A DNA stretch of 64,000 nucleotides from Burkholderiales bacterium. Its GTDB lineage: Bacteria > Pseudomonadota > Gammaproteobacteria > Burkholderiales > Methylophilaceae. Positions 35,422 to 45,992 of this stretch are shown piece after piece (the first letter of the stretch is position 1; the number at the start of each line of letters is the position of its first letter). The stretch is taken from the NCBI GenBank assembly GCA_030831475.1, contig JAURKY010000002.1:1-64000 (forward strand). Direction: 5' to 3'. Under the pieces are notes generated by a model. It saw nothing but the letters and a program-made list of their open reading frames with translations. It was not told the origin of the DNA and searched no databases. Position numbers and translations under genes: made by a program.

Positions 35422-37326
35422 TTATTTTTTAGCTGTAGGCTGAGTACTCACCGTATCAGTGCTGCCTTGTGAACCGCCGCCTGAGGTTGGTTTCTTGGAG
35501 TCATAATCCTTTGTTGGCTTCGGTGGCCTTACTTTTTTACCAGCCATCAAATCATCAATTTGATCGCTATCAATGGTCTCATACTCAAGCAGCGCTTTAG
35601 CCATGGATTCAACCTTCTTCTTATTTTTTTCGATCAGTTTACGCGCAACCATATATTGCTCATCAAGGATACGTTTAATCTCAGCATCTACTTTTTGTTG
35701 GGTTGCCTCAGAAATAGACTTGGATGACATGGACATAAACCCATCATTATCATTGTCAGCGTAAACCATGGTGCCAAGCTTATCGGACATGCCGAACTTG
35801 GTAACCATATCACGCGCTAACTTAGTCGCCCTTTCAAAGTCATTAGATGCGCCGGTTGACATCTGCTTCATGAACACCTCCTCAGCAATTCGACCCCCAA
35901 ACAGGATGGATATCTCTTCCAACATCTTTTCCTTGAAGTTGCTGTAACGGTCAAATTCAGGGAGCTGCCATGTTAAGCCTAAGGCCCAACCACGAGGCAT
36001 GATGGTCACCTTGTGAACAGGATCTGCATTAGGCAAAAGTTTAGCCACCACCGCATGACCCGATTCATGGTAGGCCGTGTTCCTTCGCTCCTCCTCACGC
36101 ATCACCATGGACTTTCTTTCAGGACCCATGTAAAGCTTATCTTTAGCGTCCTCAAAGTCTTGCATATCAACACTGCGCTTGTTGCGTCTAGCAGCAAATA
36201 AGGCGGCCTCGTTCACCAAGTTGGCTAGATCAGCACCTGAAAACCCTGGGGTTCCTCGCGCCAAGATATCTGCCTTGACATCACCATCAATCGGAATCTT
36301 ACGCATGTGCACATGTAGAATCTCTTCACGACCTTTAATATCGGGCAATGACACCGCCACTTGTCGGTCAAATCGACCAGGTCTCAAGAGCGCTTTATCA
36401 AGCACATCAGCTCGGTTAGTAGCGGCAATGACAATCACGCCTGAGTTAGGATCAAAGCCATCCATCTCAACCAGAAGTTGGTTTAAGGTTTGCTCACGCT
36501 CATCGTTACCACCACCCATACCAGCACCACGATGACGGCCCACAGCATCAATCTCATCAATGAAGATAATGCAAGGCGAATTTTTTTTAGCCTGCTCAAA
36601 CATGTCTCTAACCCTGGCTGCACCTACACCAACAAACATCTCTACAAAGTCCGATCCGGAAATCGTAAAGAAGGGTACCTTGGCCTCACCAGCAATGGCT
36701 CGAGCAAGGAGAGTTTTACCTGTTCCTGGAGGGCCCACCATCAAAACACCGCGTGGGATACGACCACCTAGTTTATGAAATTTAGATGGGTCTTTAAGAA
36801 AATCAACCAGCTCATGGACCTCTTCTTTTGCCTCATCACAGCCAGCCACATCAGCAAACGTTGTTTTATTGTTGGTTTGATCTAATTGTCTAGCTTTACT
36901 TTTACCAAATGAGAACGGGCCACCACCCTTACCGCCACCTTGCATCTGTCTCATAAAGAAGATCCAGACAGCGACCAGAAGAATCATGGGGAACCATGAG
37001 ATGAAAATACTCATAAGCAGTGATTGCTGCTCTTTGGGCTTAGCATCAACAACAATATTATTTTTGAGTAAGTCGGAGACTAACCATGGGTCTGACGGCG
37101 CATTGGTAGTGAATCGCTTACCATCAATGGTCACACCTGTGATCATTTTTTGTTCATCATCAATCTCAACTTTTGCAATGTTGCCGGCTTTCACTTCCGC
37201 CATGAATTGAGAATAGACAAGCTTATTCTCAAAACGTGAAGAGCCTGAGAATTGGTTGAAGATGGTCATCATGATTAAACCAATCAAGATCCACAATGCG
37301 ATACTTTTAAATGTATTATTATTCAA
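35422..37326 (-). CDS. ftsH: ATP-dependent zinc metalloprotease FtsH
   Basis: Membrane-bound hexameric AAA protease that degrades misfolded membrane proteins and regulators such as sigma-32 and LpxC. Two membrane segments (about residues 7-23 and 103-122) flank the periplasmic part. Walker A GPPGTGKT lies near 199, Walker [10 protein letters not shown] near 255, and the zinc motif HESGH near 420. The C-terminal 40 residues are a polar, low-complexity tail ([19 protein letters not shown]). At 634 residues it has the usual length. It is 57 bp after rlmE. Confidence 0.98.
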   Translation of the reverse strand: MNNNTFKSIALWILIGLIMMTIFNQFSGSSRFENKLVYSQFMAEVKAGNIAKVEIDDEQKMITGVTIDGKRFTTNAPSDPWLVSDLLKNNIVVDAKPKEQQSLLMSIFISWFPMILLVAVWIFFMRQMQGGGKGGGPFSFGKSKARQLDQTNNKTTFADVAGCDEAKEEVHELVDFLKDPSKFHKLGGRIPRGVLMVGPPGTGKTLLARAIAGEAKVPFFTISGSDFVEMFVGVGAARVRDMFEQAKKNSPCIIFIDEIDAVGRHRGAGMGGGNDEREQTLNQLLVEMDGFDPNSGVIVIAATNRADVLDKALLRPGRFDRQVAVSLPDIKGREEILHVHMRKIPIDGDVKADILARGTPGFSGADLANLVNEAALFAARRNKRSVDMQDFEDAKDKLYMGPERKSMVMREEERRNTAYHESGHAVVAKLLPNADPVHKVTIMPRGWALGLTWQLPEFDRYSNFKEKMLEEISILFGGRIAEEVFMKQMSTGASNDFERATKLARDMVTKFGMSDKLGTMVYADNDNDGFMSMSSKSISEATQQKVDAEIKRILDEQYMVARKLIEKNKKKVESMAKALLEYETIDSDQIDDLMAGKKVRPPKPTKDYDSKKPTSGGGSQGSTDTVSTQPTAKK

Positions 37327-37383
37327 TGACTTATATACCTTTAATAATTTATATAACTATTCTAAACTAGTTTACAAACAAAA

Positions 37384-38007
37384 TCAGTTATCGAGCTTAT
37401 ATTGCCCTAAAACAAATACCTCGGAACTTCGATCCCGAGATGATTTAGGCTTAAAGGTTAGTACCTTTTTAAAATCAAGTCTGACCTCTTTGACAAAATC
37501 ATCAAACTGGGCGCCTATAAAACTCTTGACAAAGAAATGGCCATTCGGTTTCAACCATTTTCTTGCAAAATCTAACGCCAGCTCATTTAAATGAATGATG
37601 CCCGACTGATCTTTTGCCTTAATACCACTAATATTGGGTGCCATATCCGAAATTACAAGGTCTAGAGGCTGATTAGCTAATTTTGTCTCGAGCTCTAAAA
37701 GAACGCTGTCCTCCCTAAAGTCACCTTGAATGAAATCAACATTAGCAATTGGGGCCATATCCAAAAGGTCTAGAGCGATAATTTTTCCCTCTTTAGCTAA
37801 TGACTTTGATAATACCTCAGACCAGCTCCCAGGCGCAGAGCCCAGATCTACGACTGATATGTGAGGTTTAATGAGCTGATATTTATCATTAGCCTCCAGC
37901 AACTTAAATGCTGCCCTGGACCTGTAACCTAGGCGTTGAGCCTCGTGAACATAATGATCTTCAATATGCTCATTCATCCATTTTTTGCTGGTTTTAGATC
38001 TTTTCAT
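37384..38007 (-). CDS. rlmE: 23S rRNA (uridine-2552-2'-O)-methyltransferase RlmE (FtsJ)
   Basis: Heat-shock-linked methyltransferase that modifies U2552 in the 23S A-loop during 50S assembly. The SAM-binding motif VDLGSAPGSWSEVLS is near residue 50. The K-D-K catalytic set is represented by the Lys of SRAAFKLLE, the Asp of VISDMAPN and the Lys of FFVKSFIG. At 207 residues it matches E. coli RlmE (209). rlmE-ftsH is a conserved pair. It diverges from yhbY with only 19 bp between start codons. Confidence 0.97.
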   Translation of the reverse strand: MKRSKTSKKWMNEHIEDHYVHEAQRLGYRSRAAFKLLEANDKYQLIKPHISVVDLGSAPGSWSEVLSKSLAKEGKIIALDLLDMAPIANVDFIQGDFREDSVLLELETKLANQPLDLVISDMAPNISGIKAKDQSGIIHLNELALDFARKWLKPNGHFFVKSFIGAQFDDFVKEVRLDFKKVLTFKPKSSRDRSSEVFVLGQYKLDN

Positions 38008-38026
38008 CTGCTATGATTCGCGCACC

Positions 38027-38317
38027 ATGTTAACTTCAAAACAAATTGCTTTCCTAAAAGCACTATCTCATCATAAAAATCCGATTGTAACAATTGGCGC
38101 CAAGGGCTTGACTGATTCAGTCATCAAAGAAATCAATTTGGCTTTAACTGCGCATGAGCTAATCAAGATTCAAGTTCAAGGAGCAGACCGTGAGGTAAGA
38201 GCTAAACTAATGCATGATATATGCGCCGAGACTAACGCTGAATCTGTCAATCTCATAGGAAAACTTCTGGTGATCTTTAGGCCGAGTGACAAAAAAATAA
38301 TTGAATTACCGAAATAG
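38027..38317 (+). CDS. yhbY: ribosome-associated RNA-binding protein YhbY (CRM domain)
   Basis: Small CRM-domain protein associated with pre-50S ribosomal particles. The start at 38027 gives MLTSKQIAFLKALSHHKNP, the normal N-terminus, and 96 residues; the frame is open 14 codons further upstream but those residues overlap rlmE and do not fit the family. The CRM signature TIGAKGLTDSVIKEIN is present. No clear ribosome-binding site. The tail abuts the DUF4149 gene on the other strand. Confidence 0.93.
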   Translation: MLTSKQIAFLKALSHHKNPIVTIGAKGLTDSVIKEINLALTAHELIKIQVQGADREVRAKLMHDICAETNAESVNLIGKLLVIFRPSDKKIIELPK

Positions 38318-38764
38318 CTAGCGAATTTTAATAAGCAATACCAAGCCTAACAGACACTGAATCAAATAACCAATGCTCGCAATGCCATGCCATGTACTGA
38401 ATCGGTCTGCAAAAACACTTTCCATAACCTCTTTTGGCAAAGCCTCAACTTTAATGGCGTCAATGATGGGCTGAATGCCAAAGTAATTAATCATGATTAA
38501 AATAAGCATGACGAGAATCACCCATAAAACAGAGCTTTTCAAAAAACCAATGCCTAGTGCCTTAAACTGAATAAATAGGATCAATAACCCAGCTCCAAAT
38601 CCAAAATAATCTAAAAACTGAAACATGTCGCCTGCAAGATTACCGGCAATGTAAACGCTAGGAATCTTATTAAAAAGAACCGTGGTGACCATAAACATTG
38701 ACCACATGCCACCCACCCATAAAGAAGCTATGATGATATTAAGTTTGGCTAGAAACTGATTCAT
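38318..38764 (-). CDS. DUF4149 family membrane protein
   Basis: Integral membrane protein of 148 residues with about four predicted hydrophobic helices (near residues 5-25, 50-68, 72-95 and 125-147). The beginning NIIIASLWVGGMWSMFMV and the loop FSTWHGIASIGYLIQ fit DUF4149, often found between greA and yhbY in betaproteobacteria. Function unknown. It follows greA after 2 bases, so it is probably co-transcribed with carAB-greA. Confidence 0.82.
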   Translation of the reverse strand: MNQFLAKLNIIIASLWVGGMWSMFMVTTVLFNKIPSVYIAGNLAGDMFQFLDYFGFGAGLLILFIQFKALGIGFLKSSVLWVILVMLILIMINYFGIQPIIDAIKVEALPKEVMESVFADRFSTWHGIASIGYLIQCLLGLVLLIKIR

Positions 38765-38766
38765 AA

Positions 38767-39243
38767 TTAAATGTAAGCAACCTTTAACACCTCATAAGAC
38801 TTGATACCACCAGGTGTTTCAAATTCGATCACGTCCCCCTCCTCACGACCAATTAAAGCTTTTGCAAGCGGCGAATTAATTGATATTTTGTTATCCTTCA
38901 CGCTTGACTCATCATCACCCACAATTTGGTAAGTCGACTGTTTTTCCAGATCTAAATCCTCGACCTCAACAGTCGCACCAAATACACATCGCCCTCCTGC
39001 ATTGAGTGTTGCAGGATCTATCACCTCGGCTTGTGATATTTTAGATTCAATTTCAGCAATGCGGCCCTCGATAAAGCCTTGCCTCTCTTTGGCTGATTCA
39101 TATTCGGCATTCTCTGATAAATCACCTTGAGCACGCGCCTCAGCAATCGCCTCAATAATTTTTGGTCTTTCGACGCTCTTTAAGTTTTGCAGCTCCACTT
39201 TTAGGGCTTCTAAACCATTGCGCGTCATGGGTATTTTTGCCAT
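38767..39243 (-). CDS. greA: transcription elongation factor GreA
   Basis: Rescues backtracked RNA polymerase by stimulating transcript cleavage. The N-terminal coiled coil (about residues 5-75) has the tip acidic pair in [18 protein letters not shown] (Asp and Glu at the hairpin tip). The C-terminal FKBP-like domain contains [18 protein letters not shown]. At 158 residues it has the exact family length. It lies 43 bp after carB, an order conserved in betaproteobacteria. Confidence 0.97.
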   Translation of the reverse strand: MAKIPMTRNGLEALKVELQNLKSVERPKIIEAIAEARAQGDLSENAEYESAKERQGFIEGRIAEIESKISQAEVIDPATLNAGGRCVFGATVEVEDLDLEKQSTYQIVGDDESSVKDNKISINSPLAKALIGREEGDVIEFETPGGIKSYEVLKVAYI

Positions 39244-39286
39244 TAAGGATTCCTATTGATTATTTTTATTCTGAGCGCAGTTTATT

Positions 39287-42200
39287 TTATGATTTAGCTT
39301 TATGCAAGGTTTGAATAGACTCGACATGAAATTCATCGACGTAATTCATACCAAGACATGCAGCTCGAGCCCCTGCTAATGTTGTGTAGTACGTCACCTT
39401 ATTTTGAAGCGCATTTCTTCTGATCGTGTAAGAGTCTGCAATGGCTCGCTTATCCTCGGTGACATTAACAATAAAATCAATTTCATCATTTTTAATCATG
39501 TCTACTATATGGGGTCTGCCTTCAGCAACTTTGTTAACCGCATCAACCTTAAGCCCAGCTTCTTTTATAGCCCTTGCCGTACCCTTCGTTGCAACCAAAC
39601 TAAAGCCTAAGTCTGATAAAGATTTTGCAATATCAATACAATGATAGTGGTCTTCGTTTCGCACACTTAAAAAAGCCTTTCCACCTTTGGGTAGAATCAT
39701 CGATGCTGCAAGTTGAGATTTAATAAATGCTTCGGCAAAGGTGTGCCCCACGCCCATAACCTCACCTGTTGATTTCATCTCTGGGCCTAAAATAGTATCG
39801 ACACCAGGAAATTTAATGAAGGGGAATACTGCCTCTTTAACAGAATAAAAGGAAGGTTTAACTTCCTTGGTAAATTTTTGAGAATCCAAAGTTGCGCCTG
39901 CCATACAATTAGCTGCAATTTTAGCTAGCGGCCTGCCAATAGCTTTTGAAACAAAGGGCACGGTTCGCGATGCCCTTGGGTTAACTTCCAGCACATAGAT
40001 ATCTTGACCCTGAATTGCAAATTGAACATTCATGAGACCAATCACATTCAACGCTTTAGCCAACTGCTTCGTCTGAACAATAATTTCATCTTGAGTTTTT
40101 TTATCTAAACTGTAAGGTGGTAGTGAGCATGCAGAGTCTCCAGAGTGAACCCCGGCCTGCTCAATATGCTCCATGATACCGCCGACAACGATATCTTTAC
40201 CATCCGAAATGGCATCAACATCGACCTCAAGCGCATCATTTAAAAAACGATCTAATAAAACAGGCGACTCATGAGAAACCTTAACAGCCTCCCTCATATA
40301 TCGCTCAAGATCATTTTGCTCATGGACAATTTCCATGGCACGACCACCCAGAACGTAACTTGGACGCACCACTAAAGGGTAACCAATTTCATCAGCCAGC
40401 CTAATGGCCTCATCAGGGGTTCGTGCAGTTCTATTAGGTGGCTGTTTTAATTTCAAATCATTGAGAATCTTTTGAAAACGTTCACGGTCCTCGGCTGCAT
40501 CTATATCTTCAGGCAAAGTACCAATAATAGGAACACCCTCAGCAAATAAGGCCTTGGCTAATTTTAACGGGGTCTGCCCCCCATATTGAACAATCACACC
40601 CTGAGGATTCTCTTTATGCACAATTTCTAAAACATCCTCCAAGGTCACTGGCTCAAAATAAAGACGATTGGATATGTCATAGTCGGTAGAGACCGTTTCT
40701 GGATTACAGTTAATCATGATCGTCTCGTACCCGCTCTCGCGTAAAGCTAAAGAAGCATGCACACAACAATAATCAAACTCAATTCCTTGTCCAATTCGAT
40801 TAGGGCCGCCGCCAATAATAATTATTTTTTTATTTGTAGTGGTTTCAGATTCACAGTACTGCTCATAGCTCGAATACATATAAGCTGTTTTAGTTTCGAA
40901 TTCTGCAGCACAGGTATCAACCCTTTTAAAAACAGGCCTTAAATTTAATTGGTGTCTTTTATCGCGAACATTTTTCTCATTAACTCCATTTAAAAATCCA
41001 ATGCGACTATCTGAAAAACCCATACGCTTAATATCCAACAAAGTACTTTCGCTTATTTTTTTTAAATCAACTTTGGCAATTTCATTCTCCGTGTCGACGA
41101 TATGTTTTATCTGATTCAAAAACCAGGGATCGATCTTAGAATGCTGATGAATCACCTCTAAATCCAGTCCAATTCTCATAGCATCAGCAACATACCAAAC
41201 ACGACTCGGTCCAGGCTCTCTGAGCTCTTTAATAATTTCATCCTCATCTTCTGAGTGACTTACTAACCCATCAACACCAATTTCCAGACCCCGAAGGGCT
41301 TTTTGAAAGGATTCTTGAAAAGTTCTACCAATGGCCATAACTTCCCCAACAGATTTCATCTGGGTGGTTAAACGTGTATCTGCCTGAGGAAATTTTTCAA
41401 ACGCAAAGCGAGGTACTTTGGTTACAACATAGTCAATCGTAGGTTCAAACGAGGCAGGTGTAAGGCCACCTGTAATATCATTTTTTAGCTCGTCTAAAGT
41501 AAAGCCAACTGCTAATTTAGCAGCAATTTTTGCTATTGGAAATCCCGTTGCTTTTGAAGCAAGAGCTGACGATCTCGACACTCTAGGATTCATTTCAATA
41601 ATAACCATACGTCCATCAGCCGGATTAATGGCAAATTGAACATTAGAGCCACCGGTATCAACACCAATTTCTCTTAAAACGTTAATGGATGCATTTCTCA
41701 TGATCTGATACTCTTTATCCGTCAAGGTTTGTGCCGGGGCAACAGTAATTGAATCACCTGTATGAACGCCCATAGGATCTAAATTCTCAATTGAGCAGAT
41801 AATAATACAATTATCATTTGAATCTCTTACAACCTCCATCTCGTACTCTTTCCAACCAAGAAGAGATTCCTCAATCAAAAGTTCATTGGTCGGCGATGCA
41901 TCCAAACCACGTTCACAAATTTCAATAAATTCATCTTTGTTATAGGCTATGCCGCCCCCGCTGCCCCCCATCGTAAAGGAAGGGCGAATAATAGTAGGGA
42001 AGCCAATCGTAGCTTGAACCTGTAACGCTTCCTCCATACTGTGTGCCATCGCAGATTTAGCAGATGCCAAACCAATTTTTGTCATCGCCTCTTTAAAGAG
42101 CTGTCTATCCTCAGCCTTATCTATGGCCTCTTTAGATGCGCCAATGAGTTCAACATTGAATTCTTTTAAGACGCCTTCGCGATAAAGATCGAGGGCACAA

Positions 42201-42490
42201 TTAAGTGCTGTCTGCCCACCCATGGTAGGTAACAAGGCATCAGGTTTTTCCTTTTCAATAATCTTTTTAACGATCTGCCATTGAATAGGTTCAATGTAGG
42301 TTGCATCTGCCATATTTGGATCGGTCATAATGGTTGCAGGATTTGAATTTACCAGAATGACACGGTAGCCCTCTTCTTTAAGAGCCTTACAAGCTTGCGC
42401 GCCGGAGTAATCAAATTCACAAGCCTGGCCGATCACAATTGGGCCAGCGCCAATGATTAAAATAGATTGAATGTCGTTACGTTTAGCCAA
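39287..42490 (-). CDS. carB: carbamoyl-phosphate synthase, large subunit
   Basis: Makes carbamoyl phosphate from bicarbonate, ammonia from CarA and two ATP, for pyrimidines and arginine. The two homologous ATP-grasp halves are visible: the first with [18 protein letters not shown] and [10 protein letters not shown], the second with [16 protein letters not shown] and [13 protein letters not shown]. The C-terminal MGS-like allosteric domain fills about residues 940-1067. At 1067 residues it matches the family. Ends one base from carA. Confidence 0.98.
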   Translation of the reverse strand: MAKRNDIQSILIIGAGPIVIGQACEFDYSGAQACKALKEEGYRVILVNSNPATIMTDPNMADATYIEPIQWQIVKKIIEKEKPDALLPTMGGQTALNCALDLYREGVLKEFNVELIGASKEAIDKAEDRQLFKEAMTKIGLASAKSAMAHSMEEALQVQATIGFPTIIRPSFTMGGSGGGIAYNKDEFIEICERGLDASPTNELLIEESLLGWKEYEMEVVRDSNDNCIIICSIENLDPMGVHTGDSITVAPAQTLTDKEYQIMRNASINVLREIGVDTGGSNVQFAINPADGRMVIIEMNPRVSRSSALASKATGFPIAKIAAKLAVGFTLDELKNDITGGLTPASFEPTIDYVVTKVPRFAFEKFPQADTRLTTQMKSVGEVMAIGRTFQESFQKALRGLEIGVDGLVSHSEDEDEIIKELREPGPSRVWYVADAMRIGLDLEVIHQHSKIDPWFLNQIKHIVDTENEIAKVDLKKISESTLLDIKRMGFSDSRIGFLNGVNEKNVRDKRHQLNLRPVFKRVDTCAAEFETKTAYMYSSYEQYCESETTTNKKIIIIGGGPNRIGQGIEFDYCCVHASLALRESGYETIMINCNPETVSTDYDISNRLYFEPVTLEDVLEIVHKENPQGVIVQYGGQTPLKLAKALFAEGVPIIGTLPEDIDAAEDRERFQKILNDLKLKQPPNRTARTPDEAIRLADEIGYPLVVRPSYVLGGRAMEIVHEQNDLERYMREAVKVSHESPVLLDRFLNDALEVDVDAISDGKDIVVGGIMEHIEQAGVHSGDSACSLPPYSLDKKTQDEIIVQTKQLAKALNVIGLMNVQFAIQGQDIYVLEVNPRASRTVPFVSKAIGRPLAKIAANCMAGATLDSQKFTKEVKPSFYSVKEAVFPFIKFPGVDTILGPEMKSTGEVMGVGHTFAEAFIKSQLAASMILPKGGKAFLSVRNEDHYHCIDIAKSLSDLGFSLVATKGTARAIKEAGLKVDAVNKVAEGRPHIVDMIKNDEIDFIVNVTEDKRAIADSYTIRRNALQNKVTYYTTLAGARAACLGMNYVDEFHVESIQTLHKAKS

Positions 42491-43621
42491 TCAAGATTCC
42501 TTTTTCCCTCTCATTGAATCAATGAACCCATCAAATAGGTAACTCATTTCCTGTGGCCCAGGGCTTGCCTCAGGGTGACCTTGAAAGCTGAAGGCTGGAG
42601 CATTTTTTAATCGAATACCTTGGATGGTGTTATCAAAAAGTGATCGGTGAGTAATTTCTATAGAATCAGGAACATCCTCATCTACAGCAAAGCCGTGATT
42701 TTGACTTGTAATAAAAACTTTTTTTGAATTTAAATCTTGGACAGGATGATTTGCACCATGATGACCAAACTTCATTTTAAGGGTCTTAGCACCTAATGCT
42801 AAAGCAAGTAATTGATGTCCAAGACAAATTCCAAAAAGCGGTATTTTTTCTTGCACAAATTTTCTAATGCTCTCAATAGCATAGAAACATGGCTCTGGGT
42901 CTCCAGGGCCATTAGACAAAAAAATGCCGTCGGGATTTAATTTCATAACATCCTCTGCCTTGGTCTCAGCAGGAACCACGGTCACCTTACAACCCCTAGA
43001 TACAAGCATTCTTAAAATATTTTTTTTCACCCCAAAGTCAAAGGCGACAACATTAAATTCAGAGGTTTTTTCTTTTTCAAAACCTGTTCCAAGATGCCAT
43101 TCACCCTCATCAAAGGTATATGTTTTTTTTGTCGAAACAACCTTGGCTAAATCCATGCCAGAGAGTCCTGGGAATGCCTGGGCCTCACTGAGTGCTTTCG
43201 CCTCATTACCGTCCGTTGAAATGGTACCAGCTTGAGCGCCATGCATTCGAATATGTTTGGTAAGCTGTCTGGTATCAATATCGCTAATGGCAACAATATT
43301 GTTTTCTTTGAGGAAAGACGCGAGGTCTTGTTCGCTCCTAAAATTTGAATCGATGAGTGACAAATCTCGAATAATTAAACTTTTTGCATAGACTTGTTGT
43401 GACTCCATGTCCTCAACATTGATGCCCACGTTACCAATATGAGAGTAGGTTAAACAGACTATCTGGTTTGTGTATGAAGGGTCGGTAAGAATTTCTTGGT
43501 AGCCGGTCATGGAGGTATTAAAGACCACCTCACCTATAGCGCTACCCTCTGCACCAATTGATTTTCCTCGAAACTTAGTTCCGTCCGCAAGCACCAAGAT
43601 GGCCGGCTTTGAATGCGACAA
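42491..43621 (-). CDS. carA: carbamoyl-phosphate synthase, small subunit
   Basis: Glutamine amidotransferase subunit that supplies ammonia to CarB. The N-terminal domain contains [17 protein letters not shown]; the class I glutaminase domain has the nucleophile Cys in [17 protein letters not shown] near residue 262 and the His/Glu pair in [13 protein letters not shown]. At 376 residues it has the usual length. A promoter and a leader hairpin precede it in the 114 bp gap from dapB. Confidence 0.98.
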   Translation of the reverse strand: MSHSKPAILVLADGTKFRGKSIGAEGSAIGEVVFNTSMTGYQEILTDPSYTNQIVCLTYSHIGNVGINVEDMESQQVYAKSLIIRDLSLIDSNFRSEQDLASFLKENNIVAISDIDTRQLTKHIRMHGAQAGTISTDGNEAKALSEAQAFPGLSGMDLAKVVSTKKTYTFDEGEWHLGTGFEKEKTSEFNVVAFDFGVKKNILRMLVSRGCKVTVVPAETKAEDVMKLNPDGIFLSNGPGDPEPCFYAIESIRKFVQEKIPLFGICLGHQLLALALGAKTLKMKFGHHGANHPVQDLNSKKVFITSQNHGFAVDEDVPDSIEITHRSLFDNTIQGIRLKNAPAFSFQGHPEASPGPQEMSYLFDGFIDSMRGKKES

Positions 43622-43657
43622 AAAAAACTCCCAAGGTAATTATTTCTTGATAAAACA

Positions 43658-43681
43658 AACGGGTGGATTTCTCCGCCCGTT
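43658..43681 (-). other. leader hairpin of carAB (possible attenuator)
   Basis: On the minus strand AACGGGCGGA / TCCACCCGTT closes a GAAA tetraloop with one C-A mismatch, followed by TGTTTTATC. It begins 7 bases after the -10 of the carAB promoter, so it sits at the very start of the carAB leader. The short U-rich stretch could make it an attenuator; alternatively it is the terminator of dapB. Confidence 0.6.
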
Positions 43682-43688
43682 GGCCTAA

Positions 43689-43717
43689 ATTATAAATCAT
43701 TGATGACTATTCATCAA
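43689..43717 (-). promoter_or_regulatory. carAB promoter (sigma-70 type)
   Basis: On the minus strand TTGATG (43717-43712), an exact 17 bp spacer and a perfect TATAAT (43694-43689) lie in the gap between dapB and carA. This gives carAB-greA its own transcript separate from dapB. Confidence 0.75.
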
Positions 43718-43735
43718 TTTTGTACAGACATTTTT

Positions 43736-44542
43736 TTAAATTTTTAAGACATCCCTCATGTCAAACAGTCCAGTTTCATGATCAGCAAGAAATTTTGCGG
43801 CTCTAAGAGCGCCTTTAGCAAAAGTCGAGCGGCTGCTGGCTTTATGGGTCAACTCTATTCGCTCTCCATCCGCAGCAAAAAGAACGGTATGATCTCCCAC
43901 AATATCTCCCCCACGAATGACTGAAAAGCCAATGTCTGATGACTTTCTTGCAATATCATTACCATGCCTCTCAAAAACACCATGCTGATCCAAACTTCTA
44001 TTAGTTGATTTTGCAGCAGCCTCGCCTAAACGTAATGCAGTACCTGAAGGTGAATCGACCTTGTGACGATGATGCGACTCAATAATTTCAATATCAAAAT
44101 CATGGCCTAAAACTTGAGAGGTTTTTTCAACAAGTGAGATCAATAAATTCACACCAACACTCATGTTAGGCGCAAAGCAAATGGCAATTTCATTTGCAGC
44201 TGATTTGATAACTCGTTTTTCTTGATCCGAAAAACCTGTGGTACCCAATACGTATTTAATTTTATTTTTTTTACATAAATCCAAATAACCCAAGCTTGCC
44301 TCAGGTCTTGTGAAATCAATCATGATATCTGCTTTAAGATCAGCATTTAAGTCTGAGGAAATCATGACATTCGTTTTTAATCCTAATCTTTCACCAGCAT
44401 CATGATTCATTAATGGGCAATTTTCTTGGTCTAATGCTGCAGTAAGTTCAAGGCCGCTGTCATTAGATATTTCTTGAATAAGTGTTTGACCCATCTTGCC
44501 AGAGGCGCCCACTACAATAATATTAAGTTTTTGGCTCATCAT
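43736..44542 (-). CDS. dapB: 4-hydroxy-tetrahydrodipicolinate reductase
   Basis: NAD(P)H-dependent reductase of the diaminopimelate/lysine pathway. The Rossmann loop VVGASGKMGQTLIQ lies at about residues 10-23, the GTTGF motif near 102, and the active-site region SHHRHKVDSPSGTALRLGE near 157. At 268 residues it matches the family. The ATG of dapB shares one base with the bamE stop codon. bamE-dapB-carA-carB is a common betaproteobacterial order. Confidence 0.97.
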   Translation of the reverse strand: MMSQKLNIIVVGASGKMGQTLIQEISNDSGLELTAALDQENCPLMNHDAGERLGLKTNVMISSDLNADLKADIMIDFTRPEASLGYLDLCKKNKIKYVLGTTGFSDQEKRVIKSAANEIAICFAPNMSVGVNLLISLVEKTSQVLGHDFDIEIIESHHRHKVDSPSGTALRLGEAAAKSTNRSLDQHGVFERHGNDIARKSSDIGFSVIRGGDIVGDHTVLFAADGERIELTHKASSRSTFAKGALRAAKFLADHETGLFDMRDVLKI

Positions 44543-45492
44543 TAAAATCCAATTTTTTCTAACATCAAATCAAAGTAGTCTTGGTCACCATTTGATTTTT
44601 CTTCTATTATAGCTTCATTCACAGGTTCGTTATTTTTTACATCCTCAATTTTTTCAATATCGTCCATTGATAGATCTTCCTGAATATTTTTATTGATTGA
44701 CTCAGACGAATCAATTTCAAGCATTTCATCCACATAGTCTTTTTGAGTTTCAACGGGTGCTTTCTCAACCTCGATTTCTTCAACTTTTTGAGGCATTACT
44801 TTCTCTGTTGAAATTTCATCCACTTCTTTTGATTTAATTGGATTGGTTTTTGCAGGACTTATTTCCTCATCATCCTCCCAAAATTTTAAGCTATCTAACC
44901 AACTACCTTCGTCCTCACCTTTAGGTTCTTCTGTTAGTTTTTTTTCAATCTTAGGTTCATCCACTTTTTTCTCAACCGACTCAAGCTTAGGCTCAGTTAT
45001 TGTTTTACTCTCAACAGGCTGAGTTTTTTTATTTTCCTCAATGACAGGTTCATCATCCTCCCAAAACTTAAGGCTGTCAGTCCAACTCTCATCCTCATCA
45101 GTTTTTTGCTTATCAGGTGTCACCTCATATGTTTTAGGAGCCTCTTGAAGTTCACTCGAACTTCCTTGGCTTGGAATAACCTCGCCCGTAATGCTTTTAA
45201 GCAAGTCTTTATCAAAGTTTAAGATAATGTGGCGTCTTTCAACCTCTCTTCCCTCTTGTCTTAGAACAAAAATATAATCCCAACGATCCTTATGAAAACT
45301 ATCCTGTATTAAGGGTGTGCCAAGAACAAATTTAACCTGCGCTTTGGTCATATCAGGCTTTAGTTTTAAGAGCATCTTGGTATCAATCTCATTACCTTGT
45401 TGAACCTCATGCTTATAAATTAATGATGAATCTTGAACCTGTGCGCATCCGACAAGAATGAAAAAAAGGATGATAAAAGGATAAATACGCAT
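44542..45492 (-). CDS. bamE: BamE (SmpA/OmlA) lipoprotein with a long acidic C-terminal extension
   Basis: Outer-membrane lipoprotein of the BAM barrel-assembly complex. The lipobox ILVGC gives the lipidated Cys16. The BamE domain covers about residues 20-105 (KLKPDMTKAQVKFVLGTP, DRWDYIFVLRQ). Unusually, about 210 more residues follow, very rich in Glu, Lys and Asp, and carry two copies of W-[TL]-DSLKFWEDDE (residues 137-148 and 198-209) and two related DY-[VF]-D-x-MLE motifs (252-259 and 305-312). Ordinary BamE proteins are about 110-180 residues. The extension looks disordered with short binding motifs. Divergent from fur, as usual for omlA-fur. Confidence 0.92.
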   Translation of the reverse strand: MRIYPFIILFFILVGCAQVQDSSLIYKHEVQQGNEIDTKMLLKLKPDMTKAQVKFVLGTPLIQDSFHKDRWDYIFVLRQEGREVERRHIILNFDKDLLKSITGEVIPSQGSSSELQEAPKTYEVTPDKQKTDEDESWTDSLKFWEDDEPVIEENKKTQPVESKTITEPKLESVEKKVDEPKIEKKLTEEPKGEDEGSWLDSLKFWEDDEEISPAKTNPIKSKEVDEISTEKVMPQKVEEIEVEKAPVETQKDYVDEMLEIDSSESINKNIQEDLSMDDIEKIEDVKNNEPVNEAIIEEKSNGDQDYFDLMLEKIGF

Positions 45493-45563
45493 GGCTATTA
45501 ATTATTCGATAACAGCGTTAATATAACATGTGAATCATAAAGAATTTTATTTAAGGTTTAAAT

Positions 45564-45992
45564 ATGGAAGAACATATCGAGCTAAAAAAAACAGGTTTGA
45601 AAGCAACCTTACCTAGGCTTAAAGTTTTAAATATTTTCGAAAATAATCGTGAAGGTCATTTGTCGGCAGAAGATATCTATAAAATTATGCTTAACGCTGG
45701 TGAAGAGGTGGGTTTAGCGACGATTTATCGAGTTCTGACTCAATTTGAACAGGCAGGACTATTACTGAGGCACCATTTTGAGAGTGGTAAGGCCGTTTAT
45801 GAACTCAATGAACAGTCACATCATGACCATATTGTTTGCCTCCAGTGCGGGCATGTTGAAGAATTTTTCGATGAAGAAATAGAAAAAAGACAAAAAATGG
45901 TTGCCCAAGAGAAAGGATTTCAGATTATTGAACACTCTCTCTATATTTATGCAGACTGCAAGAAAAAACCTTGTCCGCATAAAAAAAATTAA
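45564..45992 (+). CDS. fur: ferric uptake regulator Fur
   Basis: Iron-dependent repressor. The winged-helix DNA-binding domain (GLKATLPRLKVL, ATIYRVLTQFEQAGLL) fills about residues 1-80. Metal sites are HHDH at residues 86-89, Cys92 and Cys95 (CLQCG), and a C-terminal CKKKPCPH. At 142 residues it is standard. It diverges from bamE over 71 bp. I do not see a convincing Fur box in that gap. Its stop overlaps that of recN in a shared TTAA. Confidence 0.96.
   Translation: MEEHIELKKTGLKATLPRLKVLNIFENNREGHLSAEDIYKIMLNAGEEVGLATIYRVLTQFEQAGLLLRHHFESGKAVYELNEQSHHDHIVCLQCGHVEEFFDEEIEKRQKMVAQEKGFQIIEHSLYIYADCKKKPCPHKKN

Noticed and set aside
45493-45563. Fur box in the bamE-fur gap
   Set aside because: Only scattered A/T matches; no 19 bp inverted repeat of the GATAAT type.
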